Shown piece after piece: positions 34,406 to 46,582 of a DNA stretch of 64,000 nt (positions are counted from its first letter, which is position 1; each line of letters opens with the position of its first letter). The DNA is taken from positions 12,951,104-13,015,103 of the forward strand of contig NC_012878.2 of assembly GCF_000003195.3 (NCBI RefSeq), given 5' to 3'. Source of the DNA: Sorghum bicolor (lineage: Eukaryota > Streptophyta > Magnoliopsida > Poales > Poaceae). Under the pieces are notes generated by a model. That model had not been told where the DNA came from. It worked only from the letters and a program-made list of their open reading frames with translations, and did no database searches. The position numbers and the translations under genes were made by a program.

Positions 34406-34425
34406 TGGTCCCACCAGGTGTGCCA
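34406..34425 (-). other. Candidate primer-binding site, element B
   Basis: Minus-strand TGGCACACCTGGTGGGACC seven bases inside the 5' LTR, identical to the site in element A. It overlaps an in-frame extension upstream of the gag ATG. Confidence 0.55.
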
Positions 34426-34432
34426 AAAGATG

Positions 34433-35131
34433 TGTTGATGCAAAAGCGGTTCTGCAAACACAAAGGGCTAATACCCGATTTAAACGTTAAGGCGTGCCAG
34501 CCGATTTGACCTTACTATCGGCAAAGGTGGTAACTCGAATACTTTGGTCCTGACAACAGCGATGTGCCCAGATGCCACGGCCAAGAGGTATTCACGCGGA
34601 ACTTGAGAACACGCCGAGCTTAAGTCGACGAATTCCTAAGAACTCGTAATAAAAGGAAAAAGTATGACGAAGTCGTCGAAAAAGTAGATGCTAGAATATG
34701 AGTAAAAACTGGTGTTTGATTGATTGATAGATTGTCCATTACAAGGCCCTAAAGTCCACATTTATACCCTGCTCAAAGAGCTACAATCAGACACGACTAG
34801 GACTCGAATTCCAAATTAAATAGAATCCGTATACAAAACGAATTTAAACAACTAAGGAAAACATAAAACCACCCCCTTGTAACCGACCGGGACACCGCCA
34901 CAGATCAATCGGCAACCTCCACGCTTTCCTTCAGTCATCGGCAGTCTTCCTGTTATGGCCATCGGCAAACACCAATATTGATCATCGGCAAGAACACGTC
35001 GCCACCTTTGGACCTAGTCATATTCAATCTTCTCTTCATCGGCAACTCTTCTGCAAACTAGTTACTGTTGCTCCACCTGCCGATCTATACTCTGCTGGTC
35101 TCTGGGTACATGTCCAAAATCGGTGTCAACA
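34433..35131 (-). repeat. Element B 5' LTR (right)
   Basis: 699 bp, with an 18-bp deletion relative to the left LTR inside a tandem CGGCAAC region. Minus-strand TATAAAT at 34760-34766 is the likely promoter of gag-pol. Followed by the AAAGC duplication at 35132-35136. Confidence 0.93.
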
Positions 35132-36607
35132 AAAGCAAATAAGTTATAATTAGAACAATACACCAACAGTGATAAAACAAATGTAAAAGTTTATAAAAAT
35201 ATTCTACGCAGCGCTACGATCACACAAATGTAAAGTTCATGGAAATCAGAGTTGAAATGGTGAAGTTATGAATTTTCTAGGATTTCCTATAGATAAGTAA
35301 TTAATTAAATGCTACTACAAAAATAAAAAGTTTCAAAATAGATAAATAATACTACTAACATGTAGAGCTCGTAATTATGAATCTAACGAAATTTGAATGG
35401 GCAAAAACGGAGTTAAAACGAATATATTATGAGCAAAATACTTTCAGTGGCAAATCTGTGAATATCAGAAAGCGTATTTTCAAACCAGCCGTCTAGATTA
35501 CGCTTTCAAAACTGAGAAGCGCAAACCACCCAAAACGCCAAGGACTACGGAGCAAATATATAAAAGTTGCAGGGACTCTTAATGAATTTTTCATCGCCGA
35601 AAGGGTAAGTTTTGTTCTGGGCCTTTGATCTGCGATCCAACGGTTCATATTCCGCCAGGGGACCTAACGGCGCCCGGTCGGCCATCTTCCAGGTCTCCGG
35701 CACGGTGGCGCCATGGCTGCGCGAGCCGAGCTCGCCGGAGTTCTTAGTTCTCACGATTCTAAGCACTAGAAAATGAAAGGAAGACATCGGGCGATAGAGG
35801 AGCTCACCACGATCTCGTCCAAGCGCTTGGTTGGGTCGAAGAGAGAGCAGAGATGGCGTGCGAGGTGGCGGCTCGATTTTGGAACTCGGCGAGATCCAAA
35901 AACGTAGATAGATGTGGCTAGGGCTTCCCGAGGTGCAATTGATGGAAAGGAAATACGCGGTTGGCTCCACAATGCTTAAATAGGACTCAGGGGGATCAAA
36001 TCCCTGAGAAACCAAGGTTTGCTACTGGCTGGATCAAGTCCGCCTCGTCCCCGACCGGTTGAGAAGAAGGCAGTCGGCTGTCAGGTGGGTCCCAGGCGAC
36101 AGCGGTTCAGAGAGAGAAGGAGGTCAGCGCGTGAGGGGGAAAGAAATTGGGTCGCACCCTGGGCTAAGGCGAGGGGGAGAGGGGGGAAAATGCTAACTGG
36201 GCCACGAGAGGGGGCTGGGCCGGTTCTGCTGCTGCTGCTGTGCTGGCTGGCCTACTCGGCTGGGCCAAGAGCTGGGCCGGGGTGAAAGGAGAGAAGGGTT
36301 GGGGGAAAGAAGAGAGAACCCAGGCCTTCGGGCCAAAACCAGGGGTGGCTTTCTCCCTTTTCTTTTTTTTTTATTTTTTTCCAAAGCCTTTTTCAAAAGG
36401 ATTTTGAGGACAATTAACTACAAACCAAAAGCAATCAACACAGAACAAAATATGTTTTATCATGAATGCACACTCAAGTTTAATAATCTTATGATGAATT
36501 TTAATTTCAACAAAAATTTGTTTATTTACTAAATTAAATGCTCACAAAAATACTTAAATAAATCCAATTAAACCCTATTAATTCAAAAGAAATTTTTGGG
36601 TGTTATA

Positions 36608-37928
36608 AATTCATGTAGGGTAAGTGTCACATAAGATAAATATATGAATATGAATAATAAGTGACAGATGATAAATAAAAATTCATAGCCATAAGATAAA
36701 CATGATAATCATCTCAATTAGATTACTCTAAGTCTATAGCACTAGCATGGTATTAGGACAATCTACAAGAATAAATCCTAAGTATTCTAACTATACTGTC
36801 AAAGCATACTTTGATTAGTGCAAGTACACCTAGCATCATCGCAATAATAGGTTATATCTATGCATAGTGATATTAGCAAGAAAGATCATGAACATAGCAA
36901 TCACTTCCCTGTGATAATGGTGTTCTACAATTCTTATAATCAGGAGAAGGAATACAAAGGATCAATAGGATTGTCACTCCCATTATCTACCTCAAGCTCT
37001 GGACTATAAGGGGTAATCGCAGATAAATGCGGTCTAGGCACCACGCCTACACAATATTTACCACTTACTCATCGATCTAAGGAGTAAGCGCTATATGATC
37101 CTATGCATAAACATAATTCTAATCTAACTACACTAAGCATATAATCAAGATAAAATAATAACAATATAATTAAGAACAAAAGCAAATAGAATAAAGTCAA
37201 TTCTGATATAATCAAATAGATCAAAGTCATATTCATAGTAGCAAGAACTAATATAAATATAAAGAGAATAAGAGTTTACCAAGAACTAAAGATAGATCCG
37301 GACTCCAAGGTTGACTTGACTACTTCTAGATCTATTCCTATGTAGCTATGCTAAAGAACTATAGAGATCTAATTGAGATGGTGGCTAAGAACCCTATAGA
37401 GACAGATCCATTCGAGGGACCCCTCTCTGTCTAATTCTTCTTCTCTTGATCTTCTCAGAGAATTATGAACTCCTCCTCCAGGGGGGTCAGGCTTGTATTT
37501 ATAGCCCCTAGGAAGCACCACAGCCCTTAGATCAAACCGACTTAAACGTACACTTAAGATTAATCCTCAAAGTCGGTGGAGGCAGGATCCGCGAGGTTCA
37601 CCCTGATTGGTTGAACTCTCCGAGCAGCCGCCCCTGACAAGGTGGGGCGCCTGCCCCTGCCCTATGGTAGGTGGGCCCACCTTTCAGGTGGTGTCTTCCC
37701 GAGTCTTCTGGAGTATTCCTAAGTTAACGCTTCATGTATTCTCTCTATGTAAATCTGACATGTGGACCTCCTTTTGTTCTTATTTTGATTACCCCCTACA
37801 AAAATAGACAATCACCAAAACTTGTAGAATTCTGTTAGTGATAACCCCTATAGCTAGATAGTATTCTAATTTTAGTCCTTTCTCATGCTATGTTGATAGT
37901 TAAAAAGAGTACTTATCTACTGTCAACA
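36608..37928 (-). repeat. Element E 3' LTR, inner segment
   Basis: Resumes after LTR D at TCATGTAGGG and matches 60367-61667 of the right LTR. Ends CTACTGTCAACA. AT-rich first half; includes a TATTTATAG promoter-like block near 37496 on the minus strand. Confidence 0.85.
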
Positions 37929-40149
37929 AACTCCCCAAGCTTACCTTTTGCTCGTCCATAAGCAAAGATAGACTCAGTGATGGATCAGGAGTTGCTACAT
38001 TACTTTCACGCCTCACAAGTACACATGCGTTCAAACAAGGACTCTCCTCCGGATTAGAGTGAACTATCTTAACTCAAGACTCACCCATATTACCTTTTGC
38101 TATGGGGCTTATAGCTATCACTTAGGTCTTGGGCAGTTGAAAGACATAATGGTTAAGTTGAGCACTATGCTACTTACTCTTTGATCAACTATTACTCTGA
38201 AGTTTTTGCAATATTTTCAAATAAAACTCAGAGATTTCTTGTATGACACTTTCAAGTCTCTCATTTGTGGTGTTTTTTATCCTCTCCAAGGCAAGTGAAT
38301 ATGCGTTCTCTCAGCTCTCAGAATATGTGGTATTTGTAGGACTAAGGCACAGTTGCCTTCTCTTTCTCACCCTACTTCTAATTATCTTATGTGGAGCTCA
38401 TAGGTGGGAAAGACTATTCAAACCTACTTGCATGTATTGCATAGTTAAACCATGGATCCAGAGAAACTAATTATACAATCAAGTCATATGTGCATGTGAG
38501 TGTAGTGAAGTGAGTGAAAGTGGTTATGAGGGGTGATAACTGATGGTGAATATCTAACTCTACAATTGTTCCTTGGGGATAACATACCTTCCTAATCTAA
38601 GAATAAGGACTTGGTTGTCTCTTTCTTTTATTTTGCATTGAGACTTTTGTCCTCTTTTTTTCTCATTTTTTAGAGATCAGCCAACCCTTTTAATGCACTA
38701 ATAGCAATAGGGAGTATCAACTGAAATAACTTGAGATTTATTAGATAAGTAGAATAAGATATAATAAATATTTTGGTTGTCTTCTCCCAGTGTAGGAGTA
38801 GAACATTTTCTAAGTGAATGTGGAATATATATGGGTAATGAAGGAATGCATACTCCTAGGGTAGGAGCAGCATAGATGCATGTCTCTAGGATAGAAACAA
38901 CACAAAGTGTAGTGTGTATATGTGGGTGGTACTTCCAGGAATAGAAGTAGCATATAGTGAATGTGGTGGATGCAAGTGGTTGCATACTTCTGAGGACAGA
39001 AGTAGTTAAGATCAATGGATGGAGAGCACATAATATTGACTTTAACTGCATGACTAGTTCCTCAGGGTCTACACAGCTTAATTACCCTCAATGCTTATAG
39101 GTTGAAATATAAGTGGAAGGGTTTTCTAATCTAGCAAGCATGAGTATTTGGTTGTGGTAGGAATTTAAACTCTCATCATAAAGGAATTCATCATGTAGCA
39201 CTTTAAGATTTTTAAATAAAATTCTCCAGAACTCTAGCATCTCTAGGAGCAAGATTAATAGAAGCTCAAAACTTTCCCATATCATATCCATCAACTACCT
39301 AGACTTAGATCAAGCATTCACTACCCACAGGTTCAAGGCTCAGCAAAATCTTAAGTCTAAACAGTTGTGTCTAAAACTCTGGAGAGTACAAGGTTAAAAC
39401 TAGATACTTGCAAGGAATTATGGTAGAGTAACTATTTATCATCTCCATATAAGAGTTTATTCTAGAGGTTCATTTTAACATATTCATTAAGATCTCTCCT
39501 TAGCTAACCTAGCTTAATTATGAAAGATAAAATATTTATTAGGTTTCTAAGATCATTCATATTTTTATCTTGTCATAACACACTAGGAATAAATAGATAA
39601 GTAAGTAAGAGATACTTAGCTCAGTATACGGGGGTTGCTCTCCCCCAAGCTGGATGTTGACATAGTCTGCTGAGATTGCTGACTGCAGTGAAGGCGTACT
39701 GATCCTCATGGAGTATCATGGGTACTTGCTGTTAGAAACAACACTTGCCTGATGTGGACAGTACTCCGACAGGGGATATGATGTCCTTCTGCCTGTTAAT
39801 TCTTCTTGATCCTTTAAAGCCTATGAAGCTCAAAAAGACAACAAAGCTTATGGAACTGATTAAGCATTAATAATAAACCTCTAAGCTTTAGGAGTCTAGA
39901 ACTTTTTTATGCATATTTATCTTTTAACAGGATCAATATATTTTTATGTTTTTCATATTTATGATATGCAGCCAGGGAAATAAATATGCTAAAAAAATTT
40001 TTTGTGCCTCCACAGTAGATAAGTATGTGGGCTGTTGCATCACATATTAAATACATGGGGCATAATATTTTCTAGATGCAATGCAAAACATATTTATTTT
40101 CTTTTCTAATGCAGCAATATAAAAGATGCAACTACTAATGCAATTAAGA
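37929..40149 (-). other. Element E polypurine tract and long 3' non-coding region
   Basis: Directly inside the LTR, the minus strand reads AAGCTTGGGGAGTT, the polypurine tract, preceded by GGACGAGCAAAAGG, nearly the same as in element G (58140-58161). The remaining 2.2 kb has stops in all frames. 38857-39900 is duplicated as 40999-42032 in element H. ORFs of 60-120 codons here are unsupported. Confidence 0.75.
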
Positions 40150-40998
40150 GTAGTAACCATGCATAAAGGAAAATGCAGATAAATACCAAGTTACCTCTTG
40201 GCGTGGCGTTCGGCGATTTAAGTCCTCCGAACAGGAACTTCTTATGTGCTTAATAATCGAGGGGAACCTCTCATTGGTACCAGTGTTCACCACTGTGAAG
40301 TCTGTAGGTATGTATGAGTTGCCTACTCGCACGCACATGATTTTCATGATTCCCACAGGGTAGCAGAGTGACTGATTTGCAAGCTACAAACACATGGTTG
40401 TGTGTGGTAAAGGATAATTGAAAAGTTTCTCGTATATCACCCTAGGCATGATGTTGATGCTTGCACCGAAGTCACAGATTGCCTCATCAAAGTTTGCACT
40501 TCCAATGGAGATTGGAATAACCGGTCTCCCTAGATCACCCTTCTTGGTTGGTAGAGACGAGTCTAACCATGTTCCTTTCAGAAGGTCACTCCACTAGCTT
40601 CTTGCATTAAAGATGTCTACAAGATTTGCAGTTTCTAATTCGCCTAGCTGTCTAGGAATCTTACCTTGATCATTGGTGGCAGCAAAGGGAGCAAGTTGTT
40701 ACAACTGAGATTCTAGCATCTTATTAAAGCTAAGCTGATTCTTGATAGCATTAGAAAAACTTTCCATTCTAATATTAATTGATTCTAAAGTTTCATCATT
40801 AGATGCTAGCTTCTTAGATAGGTTATCCATTAACTTGCCCTGATTAAGCACTAACTCTCTTAAAGGTGGTTGATTAGTGTTATTATAAGAATTATTACCT
40901 TGGTAATTATTTGAGTAGTTACCTGAGTAGTTAGGCCGCTAGTTCTGGCTCCAGGCTTGATTCTGGTAATTACCTTGATTCTGGTTATGCCGCTACCG
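40150..40998 (-). pseudogene. Element E gag C-terminus and protease, broken
   Basis: On the minus strand an Asn/Gln-rich gag tail (NQNQGNYQNQAW, then stop) and a segment ending GKIPRQLGELETAN lead into an Athila-type protease with active site AICDFGASINIMP near 40450-40490. It continues to VRVGNSYIPTDFTVVNTGTN, ends shortly after with the SEDLN segment, and is followed by the conserved GAGGTAACTTGGTA motif (40181-40195). The ILGRPF box is damaged (FPSIIKHI). No RT follows; non-coding DNA does. Confidence 0.7.
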
Positions 40999-42032
40999 CT
41001 AGGGTAGGAGCAGCATAAAGTGTAGTGTGTATATGTGGGTGGTACTTCCAGGAATAGAAGTAGCACATGGAGAATGTGTGGATATAAGTGGTTGTGTACT
41101 TCTAAGGATAGAAGTAGCTAAGATCAATGGATGGAGAGCACATAGTATTGACTTTAACTGCATGACTAGTCCCTTAGGGTCTACACAGCTTAACTACCCT
41201 CAATGCTCATAGGATGAAATATAAGTAAGAGGCTTTCCTAATCTAGTAAACATACATATTTGGCTGTGGTAGGAATTTTGAACTCTCATCATAAAGGAAC
41301 TCATCATGTAGTAATTTTAAGATTTTCAAATTAAATTCTCTAGAACTCTAGTATCTCTAGGAGCAAGATTGACAGCAGCTCAAAACCTTCCCATATCATA
41401 TCCATCAACTACCTAGACTTAGATCAAGCATTCGCTACCCACAAGTTTTAGGCTCAGAGCAAAATCTTAACTCTAAACAGTTGTGTCTAAAACTCAGAAG
41501 AGTACAAGGTTGAAAACTAGGTACTTGCAAGGAATTACGGCAAAGCAATTATTCATCATCTCCATATAAGAGTTTGTTCTAGAGGTTCGTTATAACATAT
41601 TCATTAAGAGCTCTCCTTAGCTAGCAAGATTAATCAGGAAAGATAAATGAAGAAGTTTTTATTGAATTTCTAAAGTTATTCATCTTCTTAGTTTTATCTT
41701 ATCATAATGCACTGAAAATAAACAGATAAGCAAGAGATACTTAGCTTGGTATACGGGGTTTGCTCTCCCTCAAGCTGGATGTTGACATGATCTATTAAGT
41801 TACTCACAGACAATGAAGTTGTAGTGATCCTCCTAGAGGGTAGTAGGTACTTACTGTTAGAAACAACACTTGACTGATGTGGACATCATTTCGACAAGGG
41901 AGAGGACGTCCTTCTACCTGTTAGCTCTTCTTGATCCTATAAAACCTGTAAACTTAAATAGACAACAAAGCTTGTGGATATGATTAAGCGTTAGTACAAG
42001 AAGTTTTAGTTGTCTAGAGCCCTTGTGAAATT
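40999..42032 (-). other. Element H 3' non-coding region
   Basis: Homologous over about 1 kb to 38857-39900 of element E with many substitutions and small indels. It follows the integrase stop directly. No coding potential. Confidence 0.7.
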
Positions 42033-43140
42033 TTAGATTGGATCTTTAAATTGCAAGAACTCAATCACATCTATTTCTTCTATATTTTCAGGTTCAAGAA
42101 AAACTTTTGAACGTTGACCATTTACCTTGAATGTGTTACCTGTATCGTCTTGGATCGTGATGGCACCATGAGATGCAGCATCAGTCACTTTGAATGGTCC
42201 TTTCCATTTGCTTCTAAGCATTCCATGACCGAAGAGCTTTACTCTTGAGTTGAATAATAGAACTTTATCTCTAAGCTTGAACTCCTTGTGCTTTATTCTC
42301 TTGTCATGCCATCTTTTGGTTCTCTCTTTGTAGATCTTGGAGATATGATAAGCCTTTAATCTCCATTCTTCTAGCTCAGATATTTGCATTTGACGATTTT
42401 TCCTGGCTAGATGGAGATCCATGTTCAATTTCTTGATTGCCCAATGAGCTCTGAATTCTAATTAAACAGGCAAGTGGCATGTTTTTCCATATACAAGTTG
42501 ATAAGGTGACATGCCTATGGGTCTTTTGTATGCAGTCCGGTATGCCCATAGTGCATCATGAAGCTTGTACTTCCATTTCTTTCTCATCTCATCCACAGTC
42601 TTCTGTAGACTGTTCTTAATTTGCTTATTTGATGTTTCTGGTTGACTGCTGGTTTGAGGATGGTATGGAGTTGCAACATTATGTTTAACTCCATATTTTG
42701 TCAGGAATTGCTTGAATCTCTTATTCATGAAATGTGATCCTCCATCACTTATGACCATTCTTGGTGTGCCGAATCTTGGGAATATCACTTCATGGAACAT
42801 CTTCTTAGTGTGCTTGGAGTTGGCAGCTCGACATGGTAATGCTTCTACCCACTTGGACATATAATCAACTGCCACCAAGATGAATTCAGCATCTCTAGAT
42901 CTTTGGAATGGTCCCATGTAGTCAATTCCACAAACATCAAACAATTCTACATGGAGTTTGCTCTAGAGTGGCATTGCATCCCGAGCATTATTGTTTCCAT
43001 GTTTCTGACATCTGGCACATCTTCTAACAAACTCCTTTGTATCTTGATACATCGTAGGCCAAAAGAATCCACTTTGCCAGATCTTTGCATGCGTATAGAA
43101 TGCTCCATAATGTCATCCATAGGGTGATACGTGACATCTC
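42033..43140 (-). pseudogene. Element H integrase
   Basis: The H2C2 zinc-finger remnant is at about 42990-43140 (FFWPTMYQDTKEF, RCARCQKHG) with two stops. The core frame 42462-42958 has all three acidic residues: [21 protein letters not shown] and [10 protein letters not shown]. After a stop near 42460 the C-terminal domain runs to 42033 (KLRDKVLLFNSRVKLFGH, WKGPFKV), typical of Athila-like integrases. Broken by at least three stops. Confidence 0.85.
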
Positions 43141-44619
43141 TCTATGATTTTCATTGCTTCAACCATTGGGACACATCTCTGTAATAGTCCATTAGAACAA
43201 ACCTGATAGAGATATGGGTCATCCCATAAGTGACATCGAGCTTCATATTTGAGCTTTCTTTTATCTTCTCCTAGTGGAACATATCGTGCAACCATATAAT
43301 TCACAATATCCATGTACCATGGGTTGGAGTGTGTTACCGCAAGGAGTGTGTCATCCCTTAGATAGTGATTAATAGGTAACTCATGTGTTTCCTTGTACTA
43401 GAGCCTAGACAAGTGATCGACTATTGAATTCTCTACTCCTTTCTTATCTTTTATTTCTATATCAAATTCTTAGAGTAAATGAATCTAGCAGGTCAACCGA
43501 GGTTTAGCATCTTACTTAGTGAGCGGGTATTTAAGAGCAGCATGGTCTGAATAAATGATTACCTTTGCTCTAACTAAGTAAGATCTAAAGTTGTCTACTG
43601 CAAGACAACTGCCAACAGCTCTTTTTCAGTGGTAGCATAATTGAGTTGTGGTTCAGTCAAGGTTTTGCTAGCATAGGATATAGCATAGTGCTTTTTATCC
43701 TTTGTTTGGCCAAGAACGACACCAACAACAGAGTTGCCAGCATCACATATGATTTCGAAACATAGCGTCCAATCAGGTGGTTGGATAATTTGAGCTGAAA
43801 TGAGTGCTTGTTTGAGGGTTTGAAAAGTTTCATAGCACTCATTGTCAAAGATGAAAGGTGCATCCTTAGCCAATAGTCTAGTGAGGGGTCTAGTGATTTC
43901 AAAAAAGTTTTTGATAAAGCGCCTACAGAACCCCGCATGGCCTAGAAAGCTTCGGATTCCTTTCACATTTGTGGGAGGTGGAGTTGTTCAATAACTTCTA
44001 TCTTTGCTCTATCCACTTCTGTCCCACATTCAAACACCTTGTGTCCTAGCACTATTCCTTCTTGAACCATAAAATGGCATTTTCCTAGTTCAGCACTAAG
44101 TACTTTTCTTCACATCTTTGTAAGACTTTGTCTAGATTCTCCAAACAGTCATCAATGGTTGTACCATAGACAGTGAAGTCATCCATGAACACCTCCATGA
44201 TTTTCTCGATCATGTCAGAGAAAATAGACATCATGCGTCATTGGAAAGAAGCTAGAGCATTACACAATCCGAACGACATTCGTTGATATGCGTAAGTTCC
44301 ATATGGGCATGTGAAAGTGGTCTTACTTTTGTCATCAGGGTGGATCGGGCTTTGGTGATATTCAGAATACCCATCAAGGAAACAAAAGACAGAGTGCTTT
44401 GCAAGCCGTTCCAACATCTCATTGATGAACGGTAACAGGAAGTGATCTTTCTTTATAGCCTTGTTAAGCTTCTGATAATCTATGCACATCCACCACCCAG
44501 TGACGATACATTGAGAAATGAGTTCATTCTTCTCATTCTCAACAACTGTCATTCCTCCTTTCTTTGGCACTATTTGGACAGGGCTAACCCACTCACTATA
44601 TGGAACGAGATAAATAATC

Positions 44620-44624
44620 CCTAC
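44620..44624. repeat. Target-site duplication CCTAC, left copy, solo LTR F
   Basis: CCTAC before TGAAAGGTCC. The second copy follows CTTTCA at 46583-46587. Confidence 0.95.
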
Positions 44625-46582
44625 TGAAAGGTCCTAATATGGCTAGAGGGGGGGTGAATAGCCTATTTAAAAATTCTACAAAAATACTAGAGCAAGAGGT
44701 TAGTAAATAATAAAGCGAAGCTTTTTGCTCTAGCTCTAATGGGGTGTTTGCAAGCCACCTACCCAACAATTCTAGTTGCTATGATCACTATGCACACAAG
44801 AACTAAGTCTCTACTTACACTAGAGAGCTACCTAAAGTTTCTATACAAGAAGTAAGCTACTCTAGTTTGCAAGAAAGTAAGAGAGAGTTTGATCTTTATA
44901 CCACTACGTAGAGGGGATGAACCAATCACAATATTATGAAGTTCAATCACCGGGAGAAATCCAATCAACAAACACAATGGAGACACAAGATTTTTCTCCC
45001 GAGGTTCACGTGCTTGCCGGCACGCTACGTCCCCGTTGTGTCGACCAACACTTGGTGGTTCGGTGGCTAAGAGGTGTAGCACGAACCTCGTCCTCACTAG
45101 GACACCACAAGAACCCACCCACAAGTGAGGTAACTCAATGACACGAGCAATCCACTAGAGTTACCTTTCGGCTCTCCGCCGGGGAAGGTACAAGTCCCCT
45201 CACAATCACCGGGAGATGGCCACGAACAATCACCAACTCGTGCCAATCCTCCTCCGCTGCTCCAAGTCGTCTAGGTGGCGGCAACCACCAAGAGTAACAA
45301 GAAAACCGCAGCTAGAACGATCCCCAAGTGCCACTAGATGCAATCACTCAAGCAAATGCACTTGGAATCACTCCCAATCTCACAAAGATGTTTAATCTAT
45401 GAAGGAGATGAGTGGGAGGTGTTTGCTTAGGCTCACAAGGATGTCAAGTATGTTAGAATGCCAAGAGTGTCATCCCCAAGCCGGACAAACACGTATATAT
45501 AGCCCCTCAAACAAATAGAGCCGTTGGCTCTTTCACTGTGCAAAACTCGGGGTCACCAGACGCTCTTAAAGGGGCACCGGACGCTCAACACCAGCGTCCG
45601 GTGCTGCAACGTCAGCCGCGTGTCAGAGTCTAACGGTAACCTGCAGAGCACCGGACGCTTGAGCAAGTTAGCACCGGACGCGTCCGGTGCACACCGGTCC
45701 CGTGCGCAGAGAGCTCCGCAAACTTGCAGGGTCACCGGACGCAAGCCACCGGACGCACCCTTAGCGTCCGGTGCTCACCGGACTCATGCGCAGAGAGGGT
45801 CGCAAAATGCCCACACACCGGACGCGTACCACTGGACGCTCAAGCCAGCGTCCGGTGCCTATCGTCCGGTGCCTTACCCTAACTGGGCCAGGCACTGTCT
45901 GCACCGAACGCTCAGACGCAGCATCCGGTGCTCCAGAAGCCAGCATCCGGTGAGTGTTTTTTCAACGAGAAACACTCCCACGACTTCTCCAAATTTCCCA
46001 CCGGCACAATAGAAAATATGCACTTCATTTTCTCGAAAAGCGCCGAATCCCGCCTCGCAAGCTCGGCGGGAGGGAGAGAGGAACCCATCCTCTCTCTACC
46101 CTTCAAACTCCACCTCCTTCTCAAAGTGTGCCAACACCATAAAGTGTGTACCAACAAGTGCACGTGTGTTAGCATTTTCACAATCATTTTTCTTTGAAAG
46201 AGTTAAGTTAGCTCACTAGGTTCTAAATGCATGCACATGAACAATGACACCTAGTGGCACTTGATAACCGCTTAGCCAAAGAATTCCCCTCTTTATAGTA
46301 CGGCTATCTATCCTAAATGTGATCACACCCTCTATGGTGTCTTGATCACCAAAACCAAAACCCTAAGCAATACCTTTGCCTTGATCTCCATAGGGTTTTG
46401 TTTTTCTCTTTCTTCTTTTCCAAGTTGAGCACTTGATCATCTTGTGGTCATCACCATCATCACCATGATCATCACTTGCTCAATCACTTGGCATGTACCA
46501 ACCTCATTATGTCTACACACACTTAGCATAGAGGTTAGTACTAGGGTTTCATCAATTATTCAAAACCAAACTAGGGCTTTCA
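44625..46582 (-). mobile_element. Solo LTR F, about 1.96 kb, minus orientation
   Basis: Starts TGAAAGGTCC and ends GGGCTTTCA, flanked by the perfect duplication CCTAC; no internal domain. In its own orientation it begins TGAAAGCCCTAG and is the inverted relative of J. It contains a dense CACCGGACGC/GCGTCCGGTG array (45574-45856) next to a TATATATA box (about 45494-45501). ORFs through the array are artefacts of the motif. Superfamily not settled; Copia is possible. Confidence 0.88.
45574..45856. promoter_or_regulatory. CCGGACGC motif array in LTR F
   Basis: Ten exact CCGGACGC or GCGTCCGG octamers in about 280 bp, in both orientations, plus several one-mismatch copies. Two overlap head to head as a 20-bp perfect palindrome at 45671-45690. 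In LTR orientation the array lies just upstream of the TATA-like box, as an upstream activating region would. Confidence 0.6.

Larger units (their letters stand above)
22717..35131 (-). mobile_element. Element B: second Tat-clade retrotransposon with antisense PMD gene
   Basis: 12.4 kb, bounded by LTRs and the duplication AAAGC, same family and layout as A but clearly diverged from it. Gag is an intact ORF; pol has a stop near 30652, a 69-bp deletion removing the RT catalytic box, a further stop and a frameshift. The antisense gene has two stops in exon 2, one in exon 4 and a frameshift. The LTRs differ at about 13 sites and one 18-bp indel over about 700 bp (about 2%), similar in age to A. 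Confidence 0.93.
21344..36607 (-). mobile_element. Solo LTR D, Tekay-like, minus, interrupted by element B
   Basis: The outer parts are 21344-22716 and 35137-36607, about 2.84 kb together. The left end starts TGTAATACTCG (reverse complement of the LTR end at 20168), and the right end reads GTGTTATA where GTGTTACA is expected. No internal domain is left, hence solo LTR. The uninterrupted site survives in the other LTR of E near 60346-60370 (CTATCTCTCATGTAGGG). The 5-bp duplication is degenerate (ATCTC on the left, no clean copy on the right). Minus-strand TATTTAA near 35975 may be its promoter. Confidence 0.75.

Noticed and set aside
35545..36285. Possible host gene in the GC-rich block with ORFs on both strands
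   Set aside because: The block lies inside LTR D and has the counterpart GC-rich stretch in the LTR at 18540-19330; it is LTR leader sequence.
38698..39051. ORF of 117 codons in the 3' non-coding region of E
   Set aside because: The homologous stretch in H (41000-41300) does not keep the frame, so it is not a conserved gene.
45574..45856. CRISPR-like array
   Set aside because: Short motif copies occur in both orientations at irregular spacing inside a plant LTR; there are no regular repeats and spacers.
45524..46012. Long overlapping ORFs on both strands inside LTR F (and in J at 52727-53273)
   Set aside because: Created by repeats of the GC-rich CCGGACGC motif, which suppresses stop codons; no domain and no conservation of frame between F and J.
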